Assembly (NCBI RefSeq): GCF_001938985.1
Contig: NZ_MKIN01000022.1
Coordinates: 310,001 to 374,000, forward strand
Direction of reading: 5' to 3'
Source: Gillisella taibaishanensis
GTDB taxonomy: Bacteria; Pseudomonadota; Alphaproteobacteria; Rhizobiales; Rhizobiaceae
Length of the DNA: 64,000 nucleotides
Below, piece after piece: positions 36,601 through 46,692 of this stretch. Both the position numbers and the translations under genes were made by a program. The first letter of the stretch is position 1. Each line of letters opens with the position of its first letter. Below the pieces are notes generated by a model that saw nothing but the letters and a program-made list of their open reading frames with translations, was not told where the DNA came from and searched no databases.

Positions 36601-37364
36601 TGATCGTCTTCGCCGGCGGGTTGGGGGCGCAAGGCGGCCATGAACGTGCCCTGCAAGGTCGGGCGCTTGTCCACCAGGGCCAGATCGCCGGACAGATCGA
36701 CATCGACGGGCGTGGCGTCCGGCAGAACACGGATCTTGATCGGCACAGTGCCCTTGGCGGCATCCGGCTGCAGGCTAGACAGCGAAAAGCGACCGGATTG
36801 GCCATCCAGTGCGCCCTGCCCCATCACCGTCCAGGGGCCAGCCAGCGACCGCGCAGCCATATCGGCATCGAGCCCGGTGATCTGCCGCGTGCGGCCGGTC
36901 TGTTGATCGACGATGGTGACGGCACCGCCGACCACAGCCACCTTTTCCAGAACCACCGTGCGGCCCGGCAGGCTCGGGCGGCTGCCTTGCAGCCAGTCCA
37001 GCGAGCCGTCAGGCAGGATACGGATGCGCACGCTCGGCTGCTCCACCCGCATGGCAAAGATCCGCGCCTCGCCGGACAGGAAGGGTGCAAGCTCCGCATC
37101 CATCGAGAAACGCGCTACATGCGCCAGTTCCTTGCCATCGGTGCCGGGACCGACCGTCACGTCATTCATGGTCACAGAGGGAAAGGGCAGGATGCGGGCC
37201 TCGACAGCGCCATGCACCACAACTTTCTTGCCGAGCAAGCGGCTCGCCTGATCCTCGAATTCCCGCCGGAAATCCGTCCAGTTGACGAAGAGCGGCGCCA
37301 GAAGCGCTGCAAACAGCGCCACCACAACCAAACCGCCAAGCGCAATGAACAGCCTGCCTAGCAC
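33672..37364 (-). CDS. AsmA family protein, very large
   Basis: 1230 residues. The start is GTG 37364, with GGAG five bases upstream. It has one N-terminal membrane helix (GRLFIALGGLVVVALFAALLAPLFVNWTDF) followed by the AsmA N-terminal domain and many repeating beta-strands, as in the AsmA/TamB/YhdP bridge proteins that help move lipids between inner and outer membranes. The last 150 residues are a charged Arg/Ala-rich helix (ERERRRVEMLQAAILEKQ, AAARAKAAAASDAAARAA) and a Pro/Gly tail. The role in this organism is inferred from the family. Confidence 0.88.
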   Translation of the reverse strand: MLGRLFIALGGLVVVALFAALLAPLFVNWTDFRREFEDQASRLLGKKVVVHGAVEARILPFPSVTMNDVTVGPGTDGKELAHVARFSMDAELAPFLSGEARIFAMRVEQPSVRIRILPDGSLDWLQGSRPSLPGRTVVLEKVAVVGGAVTIVDQQTGRTRQITGLDADMAARSLAGPWTVMGQGALDGQSGRFSLSSLQPDAAKGTVPIKIRVLPDATPVDVDLSGDLALVDKRPTLQGTFMAALRPQPAGEDDQANAGIVTPAATKPVPPPRIKGKFELSDDRVRIAEYRMEVGATDQPYVITGEATLDTGKAPEFLLTAEGQQIDVDKLTPNLPKGKTGRQVQNSARQRIQSLIALADQIPIPDVPGRASLKLPAIVAGDTVIRDITLDLRPAGTGWQVDKAVAILPGRTQAEASGRLQLKGQASFNGSLLVASSQPSGLASWLSGDVDPAIRQLRTAGFSANVSLTSDLQRFDKLELAVGPASLHGRLERQSVDGAMPSLSFDLSGNAFDFDATRALASLVSGEATDDALLDHQIAGKIKVDAFSAFGVTARDVDGLFTYKDGGFSVRKLDIGNLAGASLKATGEATGSLADYNGKAQVIMHAGDMSGVLAMLHKQLPDHPLLARLAASGHWFSDTDLVANAQFGDAKYGGLEIGLQGKSNGTAFDARYRQDSLFDVFDDAEKSFSLSATNDEPSALLGQIGFDPLPVPMDGGAKLGVQLKQKGAAPAEGQASLDAGATHLDLDGIVNLGADLFLQGKGQVELTSDDIGPLLIMNAVSLPGVDTGLPVALTGAIDRTAGKTEIADIKGKIAGDDLSGALTLEPTASSAKLSGTLAFNTLDLDWLASTLIGQLDDPSGGVSAAKLPASVWGDLQMNLGLKAQRAELAPLPAASDFSSRLTLVDGAMALEDLSSGWVGGKLAGRVSLANNQGTAFLRSALDVSDADLSAVWPDVSGRGKLHLTTEGSGTSPEGLLASLNGSGKIDLRGLVVPRFDLSGYPALASGFEAATGEITSAQVMAALKPLLARAPARIGDLTAGFGVSDGKLRLQDLQSKLDGAVLDGSGGVALDSGALDGDIRVAFTPEPADAGGKTDAGQPAPDKGDDSAPAMHLQLGGSLAAPDVKTDVHELASYFSQQALERERRRVEMLQAAILEKQRLRREVVYYQALAAERAAARAKAAAASDAAARAAEAAARAADRGAANPAPQTSPDERDGGLKLEFKGLPGVH

Positions 37365-37433
37365 TGAAACTCCATTCCTCGTTTGCCAACCATCAGGGTA
37401 ACGGCCTGATGGTCATAACTTGGGGCGCCGGCA

Positions 37434-38843
37434 TCAAAGCCGAAAGATCTTGCCCGGGTTGAAAAGATTGTCGGGATCCAGTCCCCGCTTCACCTGACGC
37501 ATAACGTCAAGCGCGCCGCCAAGTTCGGCTTCGAGATAGGACATCTTGCCCTGGCCGACGCCGTGCTCGCCGGTGCAGGTGCCATCCATGGCGAGCGCCC
37601 GCGTATTCAGCCGCGCCATGAAGGCCTCGACCTTGTCGACATTATCGGCATCCTTATCGTCAAACAGGATCAGCAGATGGAAATTGCCATCGCCGACATG
37701 ACCAACAATAGGCGCGAGTAGCCCGGTCTCGGCGATATCGGCTTGCGTCTCGGCTACGCATTCCGCAAGCCTTGAGATCGGCACGCAGACATCGGTGGAC
37801 AGGCCCGCGAGATCAGGTGCCAAGGCCCTGCCCGCCCAATAGGCATTGTGCCGCGCCTTCCACAGTTGCGCGCGCTCCTGCGGATCTGACGTGAAGCGCA
37901 GGTCTTCGGCGCCGTATTCCTCGGCAATCGCCGCAAACTGCTCCGCTTGCAGGGCAACGGTCTGTTCGGTGCCGTGAAACTCCAGAAACAGCGTCGGCTT
38001 TTCGGCCAGACTCAAGTTGGAATAGGCATTGCAGGCCCTGACCTGCATGGCATCAAGCAGCTCGATCCGCGCCACCGGAATGCCCATCTGGATGGTCATG
38101 ATCACGGCGTCGCAGGCCGATTTCACGTCCGCAAAGGCGCCGACACCGCCACCGATCTTTTCAGGAATGCCCTGAAGCTTGACCGTAACAGAGGTGATCA
38201 CCCCAAGCGTGCCTTCCGACCCCACGAATAGCCGCGTGAGATCATAGCCCGCCGAGGACTTGCGCGCCCTATGCGCAGTGCGGATCTCTTCGCCATTGGC
38301 GGTAACAACCGTCAGCGCCAGCACATTGTCCTTCATCGTACCGTAGCGCACCGCATTGGTGCCCGATGCCCGCGTCGAGGCCATGCCGCCCAGCGTCGCA
38401 TTGGCACCGGGGTCGATCGGGAAAAACAGGCCGGTATCGCGCAGATAGGTATTCAGCGCCTCACGCGTCACGCCCGGCTGTACAGTGCAGTCGAGATCCT
38501 CGGCATTGACCTCAAGCACCTTGTCCATCCGAGAAAAATCGATGGAAATGCCGCCATGGGCCGCATTTACCTGCCCCTCCAGCGAGGAGCCGATGCCGAA
38601 GGGCACCATCGGCACCTTATGGGTGGCGCAGGTCTGCACCACCGTCTTCACATCCTCGGCGCTTTCGACGAAGACGACACCGTCAGGCAATTGCGCCGGC
38701 AGATAGGTGGTGGTGTGGGCATGCTGCTCGCGAAAGGATTGGCCAGTCTGTAGCCGCTCGCCGAACTGCTGTTTCAGCAGATCGAGAACAAGCGCAATGC
38801 CCGCCTCGTTGCGCGCGCCCGCGACCACATCCTTCCTGCTCAT
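37434..38843 (-). CDS. FAD-linked oxidoreductase of the GlcD / D-lactate dehydrogenase type
   Basis: 469 residues. The FAD-binding PCMH domain shows VPMVPFGIGSSLEGQVNA, DPGANATLGGMASTRASGTNAVRYG and LFVGSEGTLGVITSV. The C-terminal cap holds VGHVGDGNFHLLILF and the end DGTCTGEHGVGQGKM with NLFNPGKIFRL. It oxidises a 2-hydroxy acid such as D-lactate or glycolate. Upstream, palindromic and tandem repeats (38871-39032) separate it from pstB. Confidence 0.92.
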   Translation of the reverse strand: MSRKDVVAGARNEAGIALVLDLLKQQFGERLQTGQSFREQHAHTTTYLPAQLPDGVVFVESAEDVKTVVQTCATHKVPMVPFGIGSSLEGQVNAAHGGISIDFSRMDKVLEVNAEDLDCTVQPGVTREALNTYLRDTGLFFPIDPGANATLGGMASTRASGTNAVRYGTMKDNVLALTVVTANGEEIRTAHRARKSSAGYDLTRLFVGSEGTLGVITSVTVKLQGIPEKIGGGVGAFADVKSACDAVIMTIQMGIPVARIELLDAMQVRACNAYSNLSLAEKPTLFLEFHGTEQTVALQAEQFAAIAEEYGAEDLRFTSDPQERAQLWKARHNAYWAGRALAPDLAGLSTDVCVPISRLAECVAETQADIAETGLLAPIVGHVGDGNFHLLILFDDKDADNVDKVEAFMARLNTRALAMDGTCTGEHGVGQGKMSYLEAELGGALDVMRQVKRGLDPDNLFNPGKIFRL

Positions 38844-38870
38844 GCCTATCTCCTGCCTTACGACGACGCA

Positions 38871-38919
38871 ACGTTAGAGTATTTAGTCGTTTCACGGAAA
38901 CGCCTAAATACTCTAACGT
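38871..38919. repeat. Long near-perfect inverted repeat, 22-bp stem
   Basis: ACGTTAGAGTATTTAG (38871-38886) is the exact complement of 38904-38919. Inside, CGTTTC (38888-38893) pairs with GAAACG after a single T/C mismatch, leaving an ACG loop. It starts 28 bases upstream of the FAD oxidoreductase start codon and can form a cruciform or an RNA hairpin. Confidence 0.85.
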
Positions 38920-38922
38920 TTT

Positions 38923-39032
38923 GTTTTAACGCATTTCCAGACGCAAAACCGCTAAACACTTTTGCTGGAAATACATTGTTTCAACGCATTTCCGAACGCA
39001 AAACCGCTAAACACTTTTGCTGGAAATGCTCT
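38923..39032. repeat. Two tandem 55-base copies of the GCATTTCC dispersed repeat
   Basis: Copies at 38923-38977 and 38978-39032 share about 90 per cent of positions (for example GCAAAACCGCTAAACACTTT in both). Each has ACGCATTTCC near its start and CTGGAAAT near its end, which pair as a stem. Confidence 0.85.
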
Positions 39033-39131
39033 AGCCGTGTGCAGGTATGGCCAGCGCGCGCCGGCTTGTCCAGCCATGGCACGCGAATTCCCCGTCCTGT
39101 TCCTCGTGCTCAGCCGTCCTGTTCCTCGTGC

Positions 39132-39968
39132 TCAGCCAAAGCGGCCGGTGACATAGTCGCCGGTGCGCTGGTCGCGTGGGGCGCTGAAAATTGTCTCGGT
39201 GCTGTCGAATTCAACGAGTTCGCCGAGATACATGAAGGCGGTGTACTGCGAGATGCGCGCCGCCTGGTGCAGGTTGTGGGTGACGATGGCGATGCAATAG
39301 GTCGCCCGCAGCGTCTCGATCAGCTCTTCCAGCTTGCTGGTCGAGATCGGATCAAGCGCAGAGGCCGGCTCGTCGAGCAGCAATACCGAGGGCTTCACGG
39401 CAATTGCGCGGGCAATGCATAGGCGCTGCTGCTGTCCGCCGGACAGGCCAAGCCCGCTCTGATGCAGCTTGTCCTTCACCTCGTTCCACAAGGCGGCTTC
39501 GCGCAATGCCGCCTCGACGCGGTCGTTCATCTCGGCCTTGGAAATCTTTTCGTAAAGCCGGATGCCAAACGCAATGTTCTCATAGATCGACATCGGAAAC
39601 GGCGTCGGCTTCTGGAACACCATGCCGATCTTCGCCCGCAGCCGGTTTAGATCTTCGGAAGGATTGAGAATGTTGCGCCCGTCCAGTAGCACTTCGCCCG
39701 TGACCTTCTGGCCCGGATAGAGATCATACATCCGGTTGAAGATCCGCAGCAGCGTCGATTTTCCGCAACCCGAAGGGCCGATGAAGGCGGTTACGGTGCG
39801 GTCGCGCAAGCTGATATCGACCTCTTTGATCGCCTGATAGCCGTTCTGGTAGAAGAACGACAGCTGCCGGGCCTCCACCTTCACGGGGCGATCGAGATCA
39901 TCAGGATTGAAAGCCTGCAGCGGTTTGCGGGTCATCACATCGCCCATTCCAGCGCTCGACATTTGCAT
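39132..39968 (-). CDS. pstB: Phosphate ABC transporter ATP-binding protein
   Basis: 278 residues. Walker [22 protein letters not shown], signature [14 protein letters not shown], Walker [16 protein letters not shown] and [24 protein letters not shown] are the PstB pattern. It powers PstCA. The start ATG at 39968 has GGAAGGA upstream and lies one base after the pstA stop. It is the last gene of pstSCAB; phoU, which normally follows in rhizobia, is absent, and repeats come next. Confidence 0.97.
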   Translation of the reverse strand: MQMSSAGMGDVMTRKPLQAFNPDDLDRPVKVEARQLSFFYQNGYQAIKEVDISLRDRTVTAFIGPSGCGKSTLLRIFNRMYDLYPGQKVTGEVLLDGRNILNPSEDLNRLRAKIGMVFQKPTPFPMSIYENIAFGIRLYEKISKAEMNDRVEAALREAALWNEVKDKLHQSGLGLSGGQQQRLCIARAIAVKPSVLLLDEPASALDPISTSKLEELIETLRATYCIAIVTHNLHQAARISQYTAFMYLGELVEFDSTETIFSAPRDQRTGDYVTGRFG

Positions 39969-39969
39969 T

Positions 39970-40821
39970 TTATCGTTCCTTCCGTTGGAAGAGCCGGCCC
40001 GCAGACAAGGTGCGTGCCAGGATATTCAGGATGAGGATCGTCACCGTGATCAACAGCGCACCGCCCCAGGCCAGCCGCTGCCAATCCTCGTAAGGGCTCA
40101 TGGCGAACTGGAAAATCACCACAGGCAGGTTGGCGATCGGCTGGCTGAGATCGGATGTCCAATATTGGTTGTTGAGCGAGGTAAACAGCAGAGGCGCGGT
40201 CTCACCGCTGATGCGGGCAACAGCCAGCAGCACGCCGGTCAGCATGCCCGAGCGGGCGCTGCGCCAGATCACCGAAGTCATGATCTTCCAGCGCGGCGTG
40301 CCGAGCGCGGCTGCCGCCTCGCGCATGGCATCCGGCACCAGCAGCAGCATGTCCTGCGTGGTGCGGTTGATGACAGGAATAGCGATCAGCGCCAGCGCGG
40401 CGGCCCCGGCATAGCCGGAGAAATGCTTGAACGGCACGACCAGCAGCGCGTAGACGAACAGGCCGATGATGATCGAGGGTGCAGCTAGCAGGATGTCGTT
40501 GATGAAGATCGCCACCATACCGAGCCTGGTGCCGCGGCCATATTCCGACAGATAGGTGCCGGCGAGAATGCCGATTGGCGTTGCCACAACCGTTGCCAGC
40601 AACGTCATCATGACGGAGCCGTAGATCGCATTGGCAAGGCCGCCATCCGATCCAGGCGGCGGCGTCATCTTGGTGAAAAGGTCGAGTGTTATCGCGGCAA
40701 GGCCGTTGCTGAACAGGGTCCAGAGAATGGCGGCCAGCACGGCAAGACCCACCATGGCCGAGGCAAAGGACAGGCCAAGGGCAATGCGATTGACGAGATA
40801 GCGGCGGGAGATGATCGACAT
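39970..40821 (-). CDS. pstA: Phosphate ABC transporter permease PstA
   Basis: 283 residues, with about six hydrophobic segments. [31 protein letters not shown] and the EAA-like loop [23 protein letters not shown] are the PstA signature. It is an inner-membrane channel subunit with PstC. The start has GAGGCGCCC upstream and lies seven bases after the pstC stop. Confidence 0.96.
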   Translation of the reverse strand: MSIISRRYLVNRIALGLSFASAMVGLAVLAAILWTLFSNGLAAITLDLFTKMTPPPGSDGGLANAIYGSVMMTLLATVVATPIGILAGTYLSEYGRGTRLGMVAIFINDILLAAPSIIIGLFVYALLVVPFKHFSGYAGAAALALIAIPVINRTTQDMLLLVPDAMREAAAALGTPRWKIMTSVIWRSARSGMLTGVLLAVARISGETAPLLFTSLNNQYWTSDLSQPIANLPVVIFQFAMSPYEDWQRLAWGGALLITVTILILNILARTLSAGRLFQRKER

Positions 40822-40828
40822 GGGCGCC

Positions 40829-41806
40829 TCAGAAGCTCTCGCTGCGCCCGATCAGCCATTTGGCCAGGGCGAGCACCACGAAGGTGATGAAAAACAGGAT
40901 GAGGCCGAGCGCCACCAGGCTGGATGTGTAGAGATCCGATGTCGCCTCCGAAAATTCATTGGCGATGGAGGCTGAAATCGTCGTGGCCGGTGCCAGCAGC
41001 GAGGTGGCGATCCGGTGCGAATTGCCGATGACGAAGGTTACCGCCATGGTTTCGCCCAGCGCCCGGCCAAGACCGAGCATGACGCCGCCGATCAGCCCGC
41101 GCCGCGTATAGGGCATGATGATGTGATAGACCACTTCCCAGGTGGTCATGCCCATGCCATAGGCCGATTCCCTGAGCAGGACAGGCACCGTGCCGAAGAC
41201 GTCGCGCGTGACAGAGGTGATGAAGGGGATAATCATGATCGCCAGCACCAGGCCAGCTGTCAGAACGCCGATGCCATAGGGCGCGCCGCTGAACAATTGG
41301 CCGATCACAGGCAGATGGCCGAAGCTTGAGATCAGCGCCGGCTGGACGATCGACTGCATGATCGGCGTCAGCACGAAGAAGCCCCAGAGGCCGTAGATGA
41401 TGCTGGGAATGCCGGCCAGAAGCTCGATGGCGGTGCCGATCGGCCTTTGCAGCACGGGCGGGCACATTTCGGTCAGGAAAATCGCGATGCCGAAGCTGAC
41501 GGGAACACCGATCAGCAGACCGATGACAGAGGTGACCAGCGTGCCATAGATCGGGGCCAAGGCGCCGTAGATATCCTTGGCCGGGCTCCAGCGCTCGTTC
41601 CACAGAAAGTCGATGCCGAATTCACGCCAGGTCGGCAGGCTCTCGATCAAGAGCGAGGCGAAGACGCCGAGCAGCGCGATCATCACAAGCATGGCGCAGA
41701 GCCAGGTGGCACGAATGAAGATCGCATCGGCCAGGCGCACCCGCCGGGCGGCGGCAGCGGCCTTGTCGTCCTCGCGCAGCACGGTCGGCGATTGGATGGC
41801 GGTCAT
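40829..41806 (-). CDS. pstC: Phosphate ABC transporter permease PstC
   Basis: 325 residues, longer than PstA because of an N-terminal helix region. [20 protein letters not shown]-like segments and the EAA-type loop [26 protein letters not shown] are seen, with [21 protein letters not shown]. It lies between pstS and pstA, 115 bases after the pstS stop, and uses no strong ribosome-binding site. Confidence 0.95.
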   Translation of the reverse strand: MTAIQSPTVLREDDKAAAAARRVRLADAIFIRATWLCAMLVMIALLGVFASLLIESLPTWREFGIDFLWNERWSPAKDIYGALAPIYGTLVTSVIGLLIGVPVSFGIAIFLTEMCPPVLQRPIGTAIELLAGIPSIIYGLWGFFVLTPIMQSIVQPALISSFGHLPVIGQLFSGAPYGIGVLTAGLVLAIMIIPFITSVTRDVFGTVPVLLRESAYGMGMTTWEVVYHIIMPYTRRGLIGGVMLGLGRALGETMAVTFVIGNSHRIATSLLAPATTISASIANEFSEATSDLYTSSLVALGLILFFITFVVLALAKWLIGRSESF

Positions 41807-41921
41807 AGAGAACCCATTTTGGCGAAACCACTTGAAAGAAGCGAACGGTGCCGGTCTTCAACATACGGAGACAGCGGGCGACGATGGCCCGCTGCTCTTA
41901 ACAGGTTGAAAAGGCGGGCAA

Positions 41922-42971
41922 TTACATTGCCTTGAAGACCGGCTTGCCGTCCTTCTGGATCTCGTCCCAGGACTTTTCGATCAGGGTCACGACCGGCTTC
42001 GGAATAGCGACATATTCCAGGGCCTTAGCCTGCTCGCTACCGTCCTTGTAAGCCCAGGCGAAGAACTTCAAGGCCGCTTCGGTTGCGTCCTTGTCGACCG
42101 GATCCTTGTGGATCAGCACCCAGGTCGAGGCAGCAATCGGCCAGCTCTTGTCGCCCGGCTGATTAGTGATGACGAGGTTGAAATTCTTGGCATGCGCCCA
42201 GTCGGCATTGGCGGCTGCGGCAGCAAAGCTGTCGAGCGAAGGTTCGACAACCTTGCCGGCCTCGTTCTTCATCTTGGCATAGCCAAGCTTGTTCTGGATT
42301 ACATAGGCATATTCGTTATAGCCGATAGCGCCAGCGGTCTGCTTGACCGTGTTGGCGACGCCTTCAGAACCCTTGGCACCAACGCCAACCGGCCATTCGA
42401 CGGCGGTATCCGAGCCGATCTTGCTCTTCCACTCAGGCGAAACCTTGCTCAGGTAATCGGTGAAATTGAAGGTGGTGCCGGAACCGTCAGCGCGATGCAC
42501 GACGACGATTGCCTGTTCAGGCAGCTTCACGCCCTTGTTGAGCGCAGCGATGGCCGGATCGTTCCACTTGGTGATCTCACCCATGTAGATGCCCTCGAGC
42601 ACCTTGCCGTCGAGCACCAGTTCGCCCGGCTTGACGCCTTCGATATTGTACATCGGCACGATGCCGCCCATGACCATCGGGAACTGGGTCAGGCCGTTCT
42701 TGGTGAGTTCCTCGTCGCTCAGCGGCTTGTCGGTGGCGCCGAAGGTCACGGTCTTGGCTTCCACCTGCTTGATACCGCCGCCCGAGCCGATCGACTGGTA
42801 GTTCAGGGCAACGCCGGTCTTGGCCTTGTAGGCTTCGCCCCACTTGGAGAAGACGGGATAGATGAAGCTCGAGCCGGCGCCGGCGATATCGGCAGCGTAT
42901 GCGGTGCCGGTGAAGGCAACCGAAAGGGCGGCGAGCGCGACGCCGGTGGCGATGTTTTTCATGAAATTCAT
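41922..42971 (-). CDS. pstS: Phosphate ABC transporter substrate-binding protein
   Basis: 349 residues from ATG 42971 (alternative start 42962). The N-terminus [29 protein letters not shown] is a Sec signal peptide cleaved about residue 27, placing the protein in the periplasm. Binding motifs include [42 protein letters not shown] and [13 protein letters not shown], which contact the phosphate ion. A candidate Pho box lies at 43055-43072, so induction by PhoB at low phosphate is expected. Confidence 0.97.
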   Translation of the reverse strand: MNFMKNIATGVALAALSVAFTGTAYAADIAGAGSSFIYPVFSKWGEAYKAKTGVALNYQSIGSGGGIKQVEAKTVTFGATDKPLSDEELTKNGLTQFPMVMGGIVPMYNIEGVKPGELVLDGKVLEGIYMGEITKWNDPAIAALNKGVKLPEQAIVVVHRADGSGTTFNFTDYLSKVSPEWKSKIGSDTAVEWPVGVGAKGSEGVANTVKQTAGAIGYNEYAYVIQNKLGYAKMKNEAGKVVEPSLDSFAAAAANADWAHAKNFNLVITNQPGDKSWPIAASTWVLIHKDPVDKDATEAALKFFAWAYKDGSEQAKALEYVAIPKPVVTLIEKSWDEIQKDGKPVFKAM

Positions 42972-43295
42972 CGGAATAATCCCCGTTTTGAAGAGCGGTC
43001 GCTCCAGCCCCAGCGGCTTTTCAAGCGATTGCTTCTTGGGGTTAAGTGCGTTCCGTGAAGCTTTCGTGACAGGGGCTCCAGTCCCACCTGTGATCACGCG
43101 GCTGTGATCAGGCGAGATCGACCGCCTGTCGGTCTCCCATCTCGGCGCACTCGGCTTTACCGCCGTAGTCGGAGCCGCGTTTTCATGAGGTCCAGCAAAT
43201 ATTGATGGGTAAACAGTCGGGAATCGACCAGAAAACAGAATGAAACAAGAACGTTTCTTCTGGCCTTTCGGGGTAGAATCACTACATTGGAGGCC
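42972..43295. other. Divergent promoter region pstS / uvrD
   Basis: 324 bases without a gene. It contains the Pho-box candidate at 43055-43072 and, nearer uvrD, an A/T-rich run at 43230-43290. A GGAGG motif only two bases from the uvrD ATG is the only translation signal seen there. Confidence 0.5.
43055..43072 (-). promoter_or_regulatory. Candidate Pho box upstream of pstS (weak)
   Basis: On the reverse strand CTGTCAC-GAAA-GCTTCAC resembles the PhoB site CTGTCAT-N4-CTGTCAT: the first half differs in one position, the second keeps only TCA of the core. It is about 85 bases upstream of pstS, a plausible place. Confidence 0.45.
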
Positions 43296-45824
43296 ATGAC
43301 CAGTGGATTTGACGATATTCCCTTCTTCGACGAAGAGCCTTTGCCTCGCAATCCGGGGCCTCGCAATCCGGCGCCGGGCCAGCAGGCGAGCCCGGCAGCA
43401 GGACAGACGAAGGAAGGTGACGCGAAGGCTCCCCCACCCGGGCTTGGCGCGGGACTCGGTATTGCCGCACGCGCCATGGCTGCGCGCGACCAGCACCGTG
43501 CGCCGGATTATCTCGCCGGTCTGAACCCGGAACAGCGCGAGGCGGTGGAATCGCTCGATGGTCCCGTCCTGGTTCTCGCTGGCGCCGGCACCGGCAAGAC
43601 GCGGGTGCTGACGACCCGCATCGCCCATATCCTGGCAACCAACCGGGCCTTTCCAAGCCAGATCCTGGCGGTGACCTTCACCAACAAGGCGGCGCGCGAG
43701 ATGAAGGAGCGCGTCGGGCATCTCGTTGGCGGTGCCGTCGAAGGCATGCCCTGGCTCGGCACTTTCCACTCCATCGGCGTCAAGCTGCTGCGCCGTCATG
43801 CCGAGCTGGTGGGCCTGACCTCCGACTTCACGATTCTCGACACCGACGACGTGGTGCGGCTGATCAAGCAGCTGATCCAGGCCGAGGGGCTGGACGACAA
43901 GCGCTGGCCGGCCAAACAGTTTGCCGCCATGATCGACGGCTGGAAGAACAAGGGCCTCGACCCCGCACAGATCCCCGAGGGCGACGCCCGCGCCTTTGCC
44001 AATGGTCGCGGCCGCGAGCTCTACACCGCCTACCAGAACAGGCTGAAAAGCCTGAATGCCTGCGATTTCGGCGATCTGCTGCTGCACCCGATCCGCATGT
44101 TCCGCGCTAATCCTGATGTGCTCAAGGATTATCACCAGCGGTTCCGCTATATCCTGGTCGACGAGTATCAGGACACCAACACCGCCCAATATATGTGGCT
44201 GCGGCTTTTGGCACAGCGCGCCGCAGGCCCGGTCAATGTCTGCTGCGTCGGTGATGACGATCAGTCGATCTATGGCTGGCGTGGGGCGGAAGTGGACAAT
44301 ATTCTGCGCTTCGAAAAGGATTTTCCAGGCGCGAAGGTTATCAAGCTGGAGCGCAACTATCGCTCGACCGAGCATATTCTGGGGGCCGCCGGCTTCCTGA
44401 TTGCCCATAACGAGGGACGGCTCGGCAAGACCCTGTTTACCGACCGGGTCGATCCCAATGATGAAAAGGTAGTGGTGCATGCCGCCTGGGATTCGGAAGA
44501 GGAAGCCCGCGCCGTTGGCGAGGAAATCGAGCAGCTTCAGCGCAAGCAACACAAGCTGAACGACATGGCCATCCTGGTCCGCGCCTCCTTCCAGATGCGC
44601 GAATTCGAAGATCGGTTCGTGACGCTTGGCCTCAATTACCGCGTCATCGGCGGCCCGCGCTTCTATGAGCGGCTCGAAATCCGCGATGCCATGGCCTATT
44701 TTCGCATGGTCTGCCAGCCCGCCGACGACCTCGCGTTCGAGCGGATCGTCAACACGCCGAAGCGCGGTCTGGGCGACACCACCGTGCGCACCCTGCACGA
44801 CTATGCCCGCGCCCGCGATATTCCCATGCTGGCAGCGGCCTCCGAGATCATCGAGACCGACGAGCTGAAGCCGAAGGCGCGCAAGGCGCTGTTTGATGTC
44901 GTCACGGATTTCCGCCGCTGGCAGGACCTGCTCGAAACCACACCGCATACCGAACTTGCCGAGCAGATCCTCGACGACAGCGGCTATACGGCGATGTGGC
45001 AGAACGACAAATCGGCGGAAGCGCCGGGCCGGCTGGAAAACTTGAAGGAACTCATCCGCTCGATGGAAGCCTTCGAGAGCATGCGCAGCTTCCTTGAGCA
45101 TGTGTCGCTGGTTATGGATGCCGAGACCAACGAAAATCTCGACGCCGTCTCGATCATGACGCTGCATTCGGCAAAGGGCTTGGAGTTTGAGACGGTGTTC
45201 CTGCCCGGCTGGGAGGAAGGACTATTTCCACACCAGCGCGCGCTGGACGAAGGCGGCCGCGCGGCGCTTGAGGAAGAGCGCCGGCTTGCCTATGTCGGCA
45301 TCACCCGCGCCAAGCGCCGCTGCCATCTCTGGTTCGTCTCCAACAGGCGCATCCACGGCCTCTGGCAATCTACCATGCCCTCGCGCTTCCTCGACGAGCT
45401 GCCGCCCGCCCATGTGGAAGTGGCCGAAGCCGAAACCAGCTATGGCGGCTATGGACGTGGCGGCTACGGCCAATCGCGCTTCGACAAGCAGGAACCGTTT
45501 GCCAATTCCTATTCCACTCCCGGCTGGAAACGCGCCCAGGCCAACAAGACCGACGCCACCCGCGACAACTGGGGCTCGCGCTCCGGCCACGCCGTGGAAC
45601 GGATCGGATACGGCGAAAGCGGCCCACGCGGCCAGACCATCGAAGGTCAGCTTGTAGCGAAATCCACCAGCAACGAACCTTCAAAATTCACCGTCGGTGA
45701 CCGGGTCTTCCATATCAAGTTCGGCAACGGCAACGTCGCCGTCGTTGAGGGCAACAAGCTGACGATCGATTTCGACCGGGCCGGTCAGAAGCGCGTACTG
45801 GATGGGTTTGTGGAGCGGGCTTGA
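43296..45824 (+). CDS. uvrD: ATP-dependent DNA helicase UvrD/PcrA
   Basis: 842 residues from ATG 43296, within the TTGGAGGCCATG context (a TTG start nine bases earlier is possible). Motifs in order: Q-motif [12 protein letters not shown], Ia/Walker [18 protein letters not shown], motif [13 protein letters not shown], motif [64 protein letters not shown]. The C-terminus has the Tudor-like tail [26 protein letters not shown] typical of PcrA/UvrD. It works in mismatch and nucleotide-excision repair. A hydrolase gene starts 4 bases after its stop. Confidence 0.96.
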   Translation: MTSGFDDIPFFDEEPLPRNPGPRNPAPGQQASPAAGQTKEGDAKAPPPGLGAGLGIAARAMAARDQHRAPDYLAGLNPEQREAVESLDGPVLVLAGAGTGKTRVLTTRIAHILATNRAFPSQILAVTFTNKAAREMKERVGHLVGGAVEGMPWLGTFHSIGVKLLRRHAELVGLTSDFTILDTDDVVRLIKQLIQAEGLDDKRWPAKQFAAMIDGWKNKGLDPAQIPEGDARAFANGRGRELYTAYQNRLKSLNACDFGDLLLHPIRMFRANPDVLKDYHQRFRYILVDEYQDTNTAQYMWLRLLAQRAAGPVNVCCVGDDDQSIYGWRGAEVDNILRFEKDFPGAKVIKLERNYRSTEHILGAAGFLIAHNEGRLGKTLFTDRVDPNDEKVVVHAAWDSEEEARAVGEEIEQLQRKQHKLNDMAILVRASFQMREFEDRFVTLGLNYRVIGGPRFYERLEIRDAMAYFRMVCQPADDLAFERIVNTPKRGLGDTTVRTLHDYARARDIPMLAAASEIIETDELKPKARKALFDVVTDFRRWQDLLETTPHTELAEQILDDSGYTAMWQNDKSAEAPGRLENLKELIRSMEAFESMRSFLEHVSLVMDAETNENLDAVSIMTLHSAKGLEFETVFLPGWEEGLFPHQRALDEGGRAALEEERRLAYVGITRAKRRCHLWFVSNRRIHGLWQSTMPSRFLDELPPAHVEVAEAETSYGGYGRGGYGQSRFDKQEPFANSYSTPGWKRAQANKTDATRDNWGSRSGHAVERIGYGESGPRGQTIEGQLVAKSTSNEPSKFTVGDRVFHIKFGNGNVAVVEGNKLTIDFDRAGQKRVLDGFVERA

Positions 45825-45827
45825 GCT

Positions 45828-46577
45828 ATGAAATTTGCTACTGTTACGGATAATGGCGCCCGCATCGGCTATGTCGAGCTTGCGGGGCTAGAACCGGTTC
45901 GCCTCTTCATTCATGGCCTCGGAAGCTCGGCGCTCGCTTATTTCACGTCAATCGCGGCTGATCCTTTGCTCTTCGGCAGTCGAAGCCTGCTCGTCGATCT
46001 GCTCGGTTTCGGCATTAGCGACCGTCCTCAGGACTACGACTACACAATCGATCGGCAGGCCGAAAGTCTGGCACGTTTGCTCGATAGCCTTCGCCTGTCG
46101 AATGTCGACGTGATTGCTCATAGCATGGGTGGTTCGATTGCCGTTGCGCTCGCGGCCTCACGGCCCGATCTTGTCGGACGTCTGGTTCTGTGCGAGCCAA
46201 GCCTAAAGCCGACGTCCCGGCTAAGGGTGGAGGCTTATACGGAACAGGCTTTCATAGAAGAGGGCTTTGCCACTGCCCTGGCTTCTGTCGGAGATATCTG
46301 GCCAGCAACGATGCGGATCGCCGACCCGGTCGCCATGTATCGCAGTGAGCATTCGCTTGGAAAAAACATGCCGGTCGATCTTTGCGAACGGCTGCTTGGC
46401 CTGACAATGCCGAGGCTGATCATTGTTGGCGCCAGAACGCCGGAACCGCATTGCCTGAACCAAATCCGCGCCGCCGGCTTGCCCATCGTCACCATCGCAG
46501 ACGCCGGCCACAACATGATGCTAGACAACCACGCGGCCTTCGTCGCAGCGTTGCAGGATTTTTTTGGGCAGGATTGA
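45828..46577 (+). CDS. Alpha/beta hydrolase
   Basis: 249 residues. The oxyanion segment RLFIHGLGSSALAY, the nucleophile elbow VIAHSMGGSIAVAL (Ser about residue 103) and the late GHNMMLDNHAAF with catalytic His are seen; an Asp is plausible in the preceding LIIVGARTPEPHCLN region. The fold matches many esterases and C-C hydrolases. The substrate is unknown. It is translationally linked to uvrD, with four bases between. Confidence 0.85.
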   Translation: MKFATVTDNGARIGYVELAGLEPVRLFIHGLGSSALAYFTSIAADPLLFGSRSLLVDLLGFGISDRPQDYDYTIDRQAESLARLLDSLRLSNVDVIAHSMGGSIAVALAASRPDLVGRLVLCEPSLKPTSRLRVEAYTEQAFIEEGFATALASVGDIWPATMRIADPVAMYRSEHSLGKNMPVDLCERLLGLTMPRLIIVGARTPEPHCLNQIRAAGLPIVTIADAGHNMMLDNHAAFVAALQDFFGQD

Positions 46578-46692
46578 TGGACTAAGATCCAAACATGGAG
46601 TTCTGGATCCGTATTGGCCTTTCAAGGGTCAGGCATAATCCTGAAATACGCATATGGCAGGCGTTACCCTAACTGCCGCCATCGCAGCAATT

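Noticed and set aside
34713-37361. Long forward-strand frames (about 436 to 438 codons each) across the AsmA gene
   Set aside because: They are antisense shadows in GC-rich DNA; the reverse strand carries one continuous 1230-residue AsmA protein with a membrane anchor.
41922-45167. A single 1081-codon reverse-strand frame from pstS through uvrD
   Set aside because: Only the last 350 codons (from 42971) are pstS with its signal peptide; the rest is antisense to uvrD, a strong coding gene on the forward strand.
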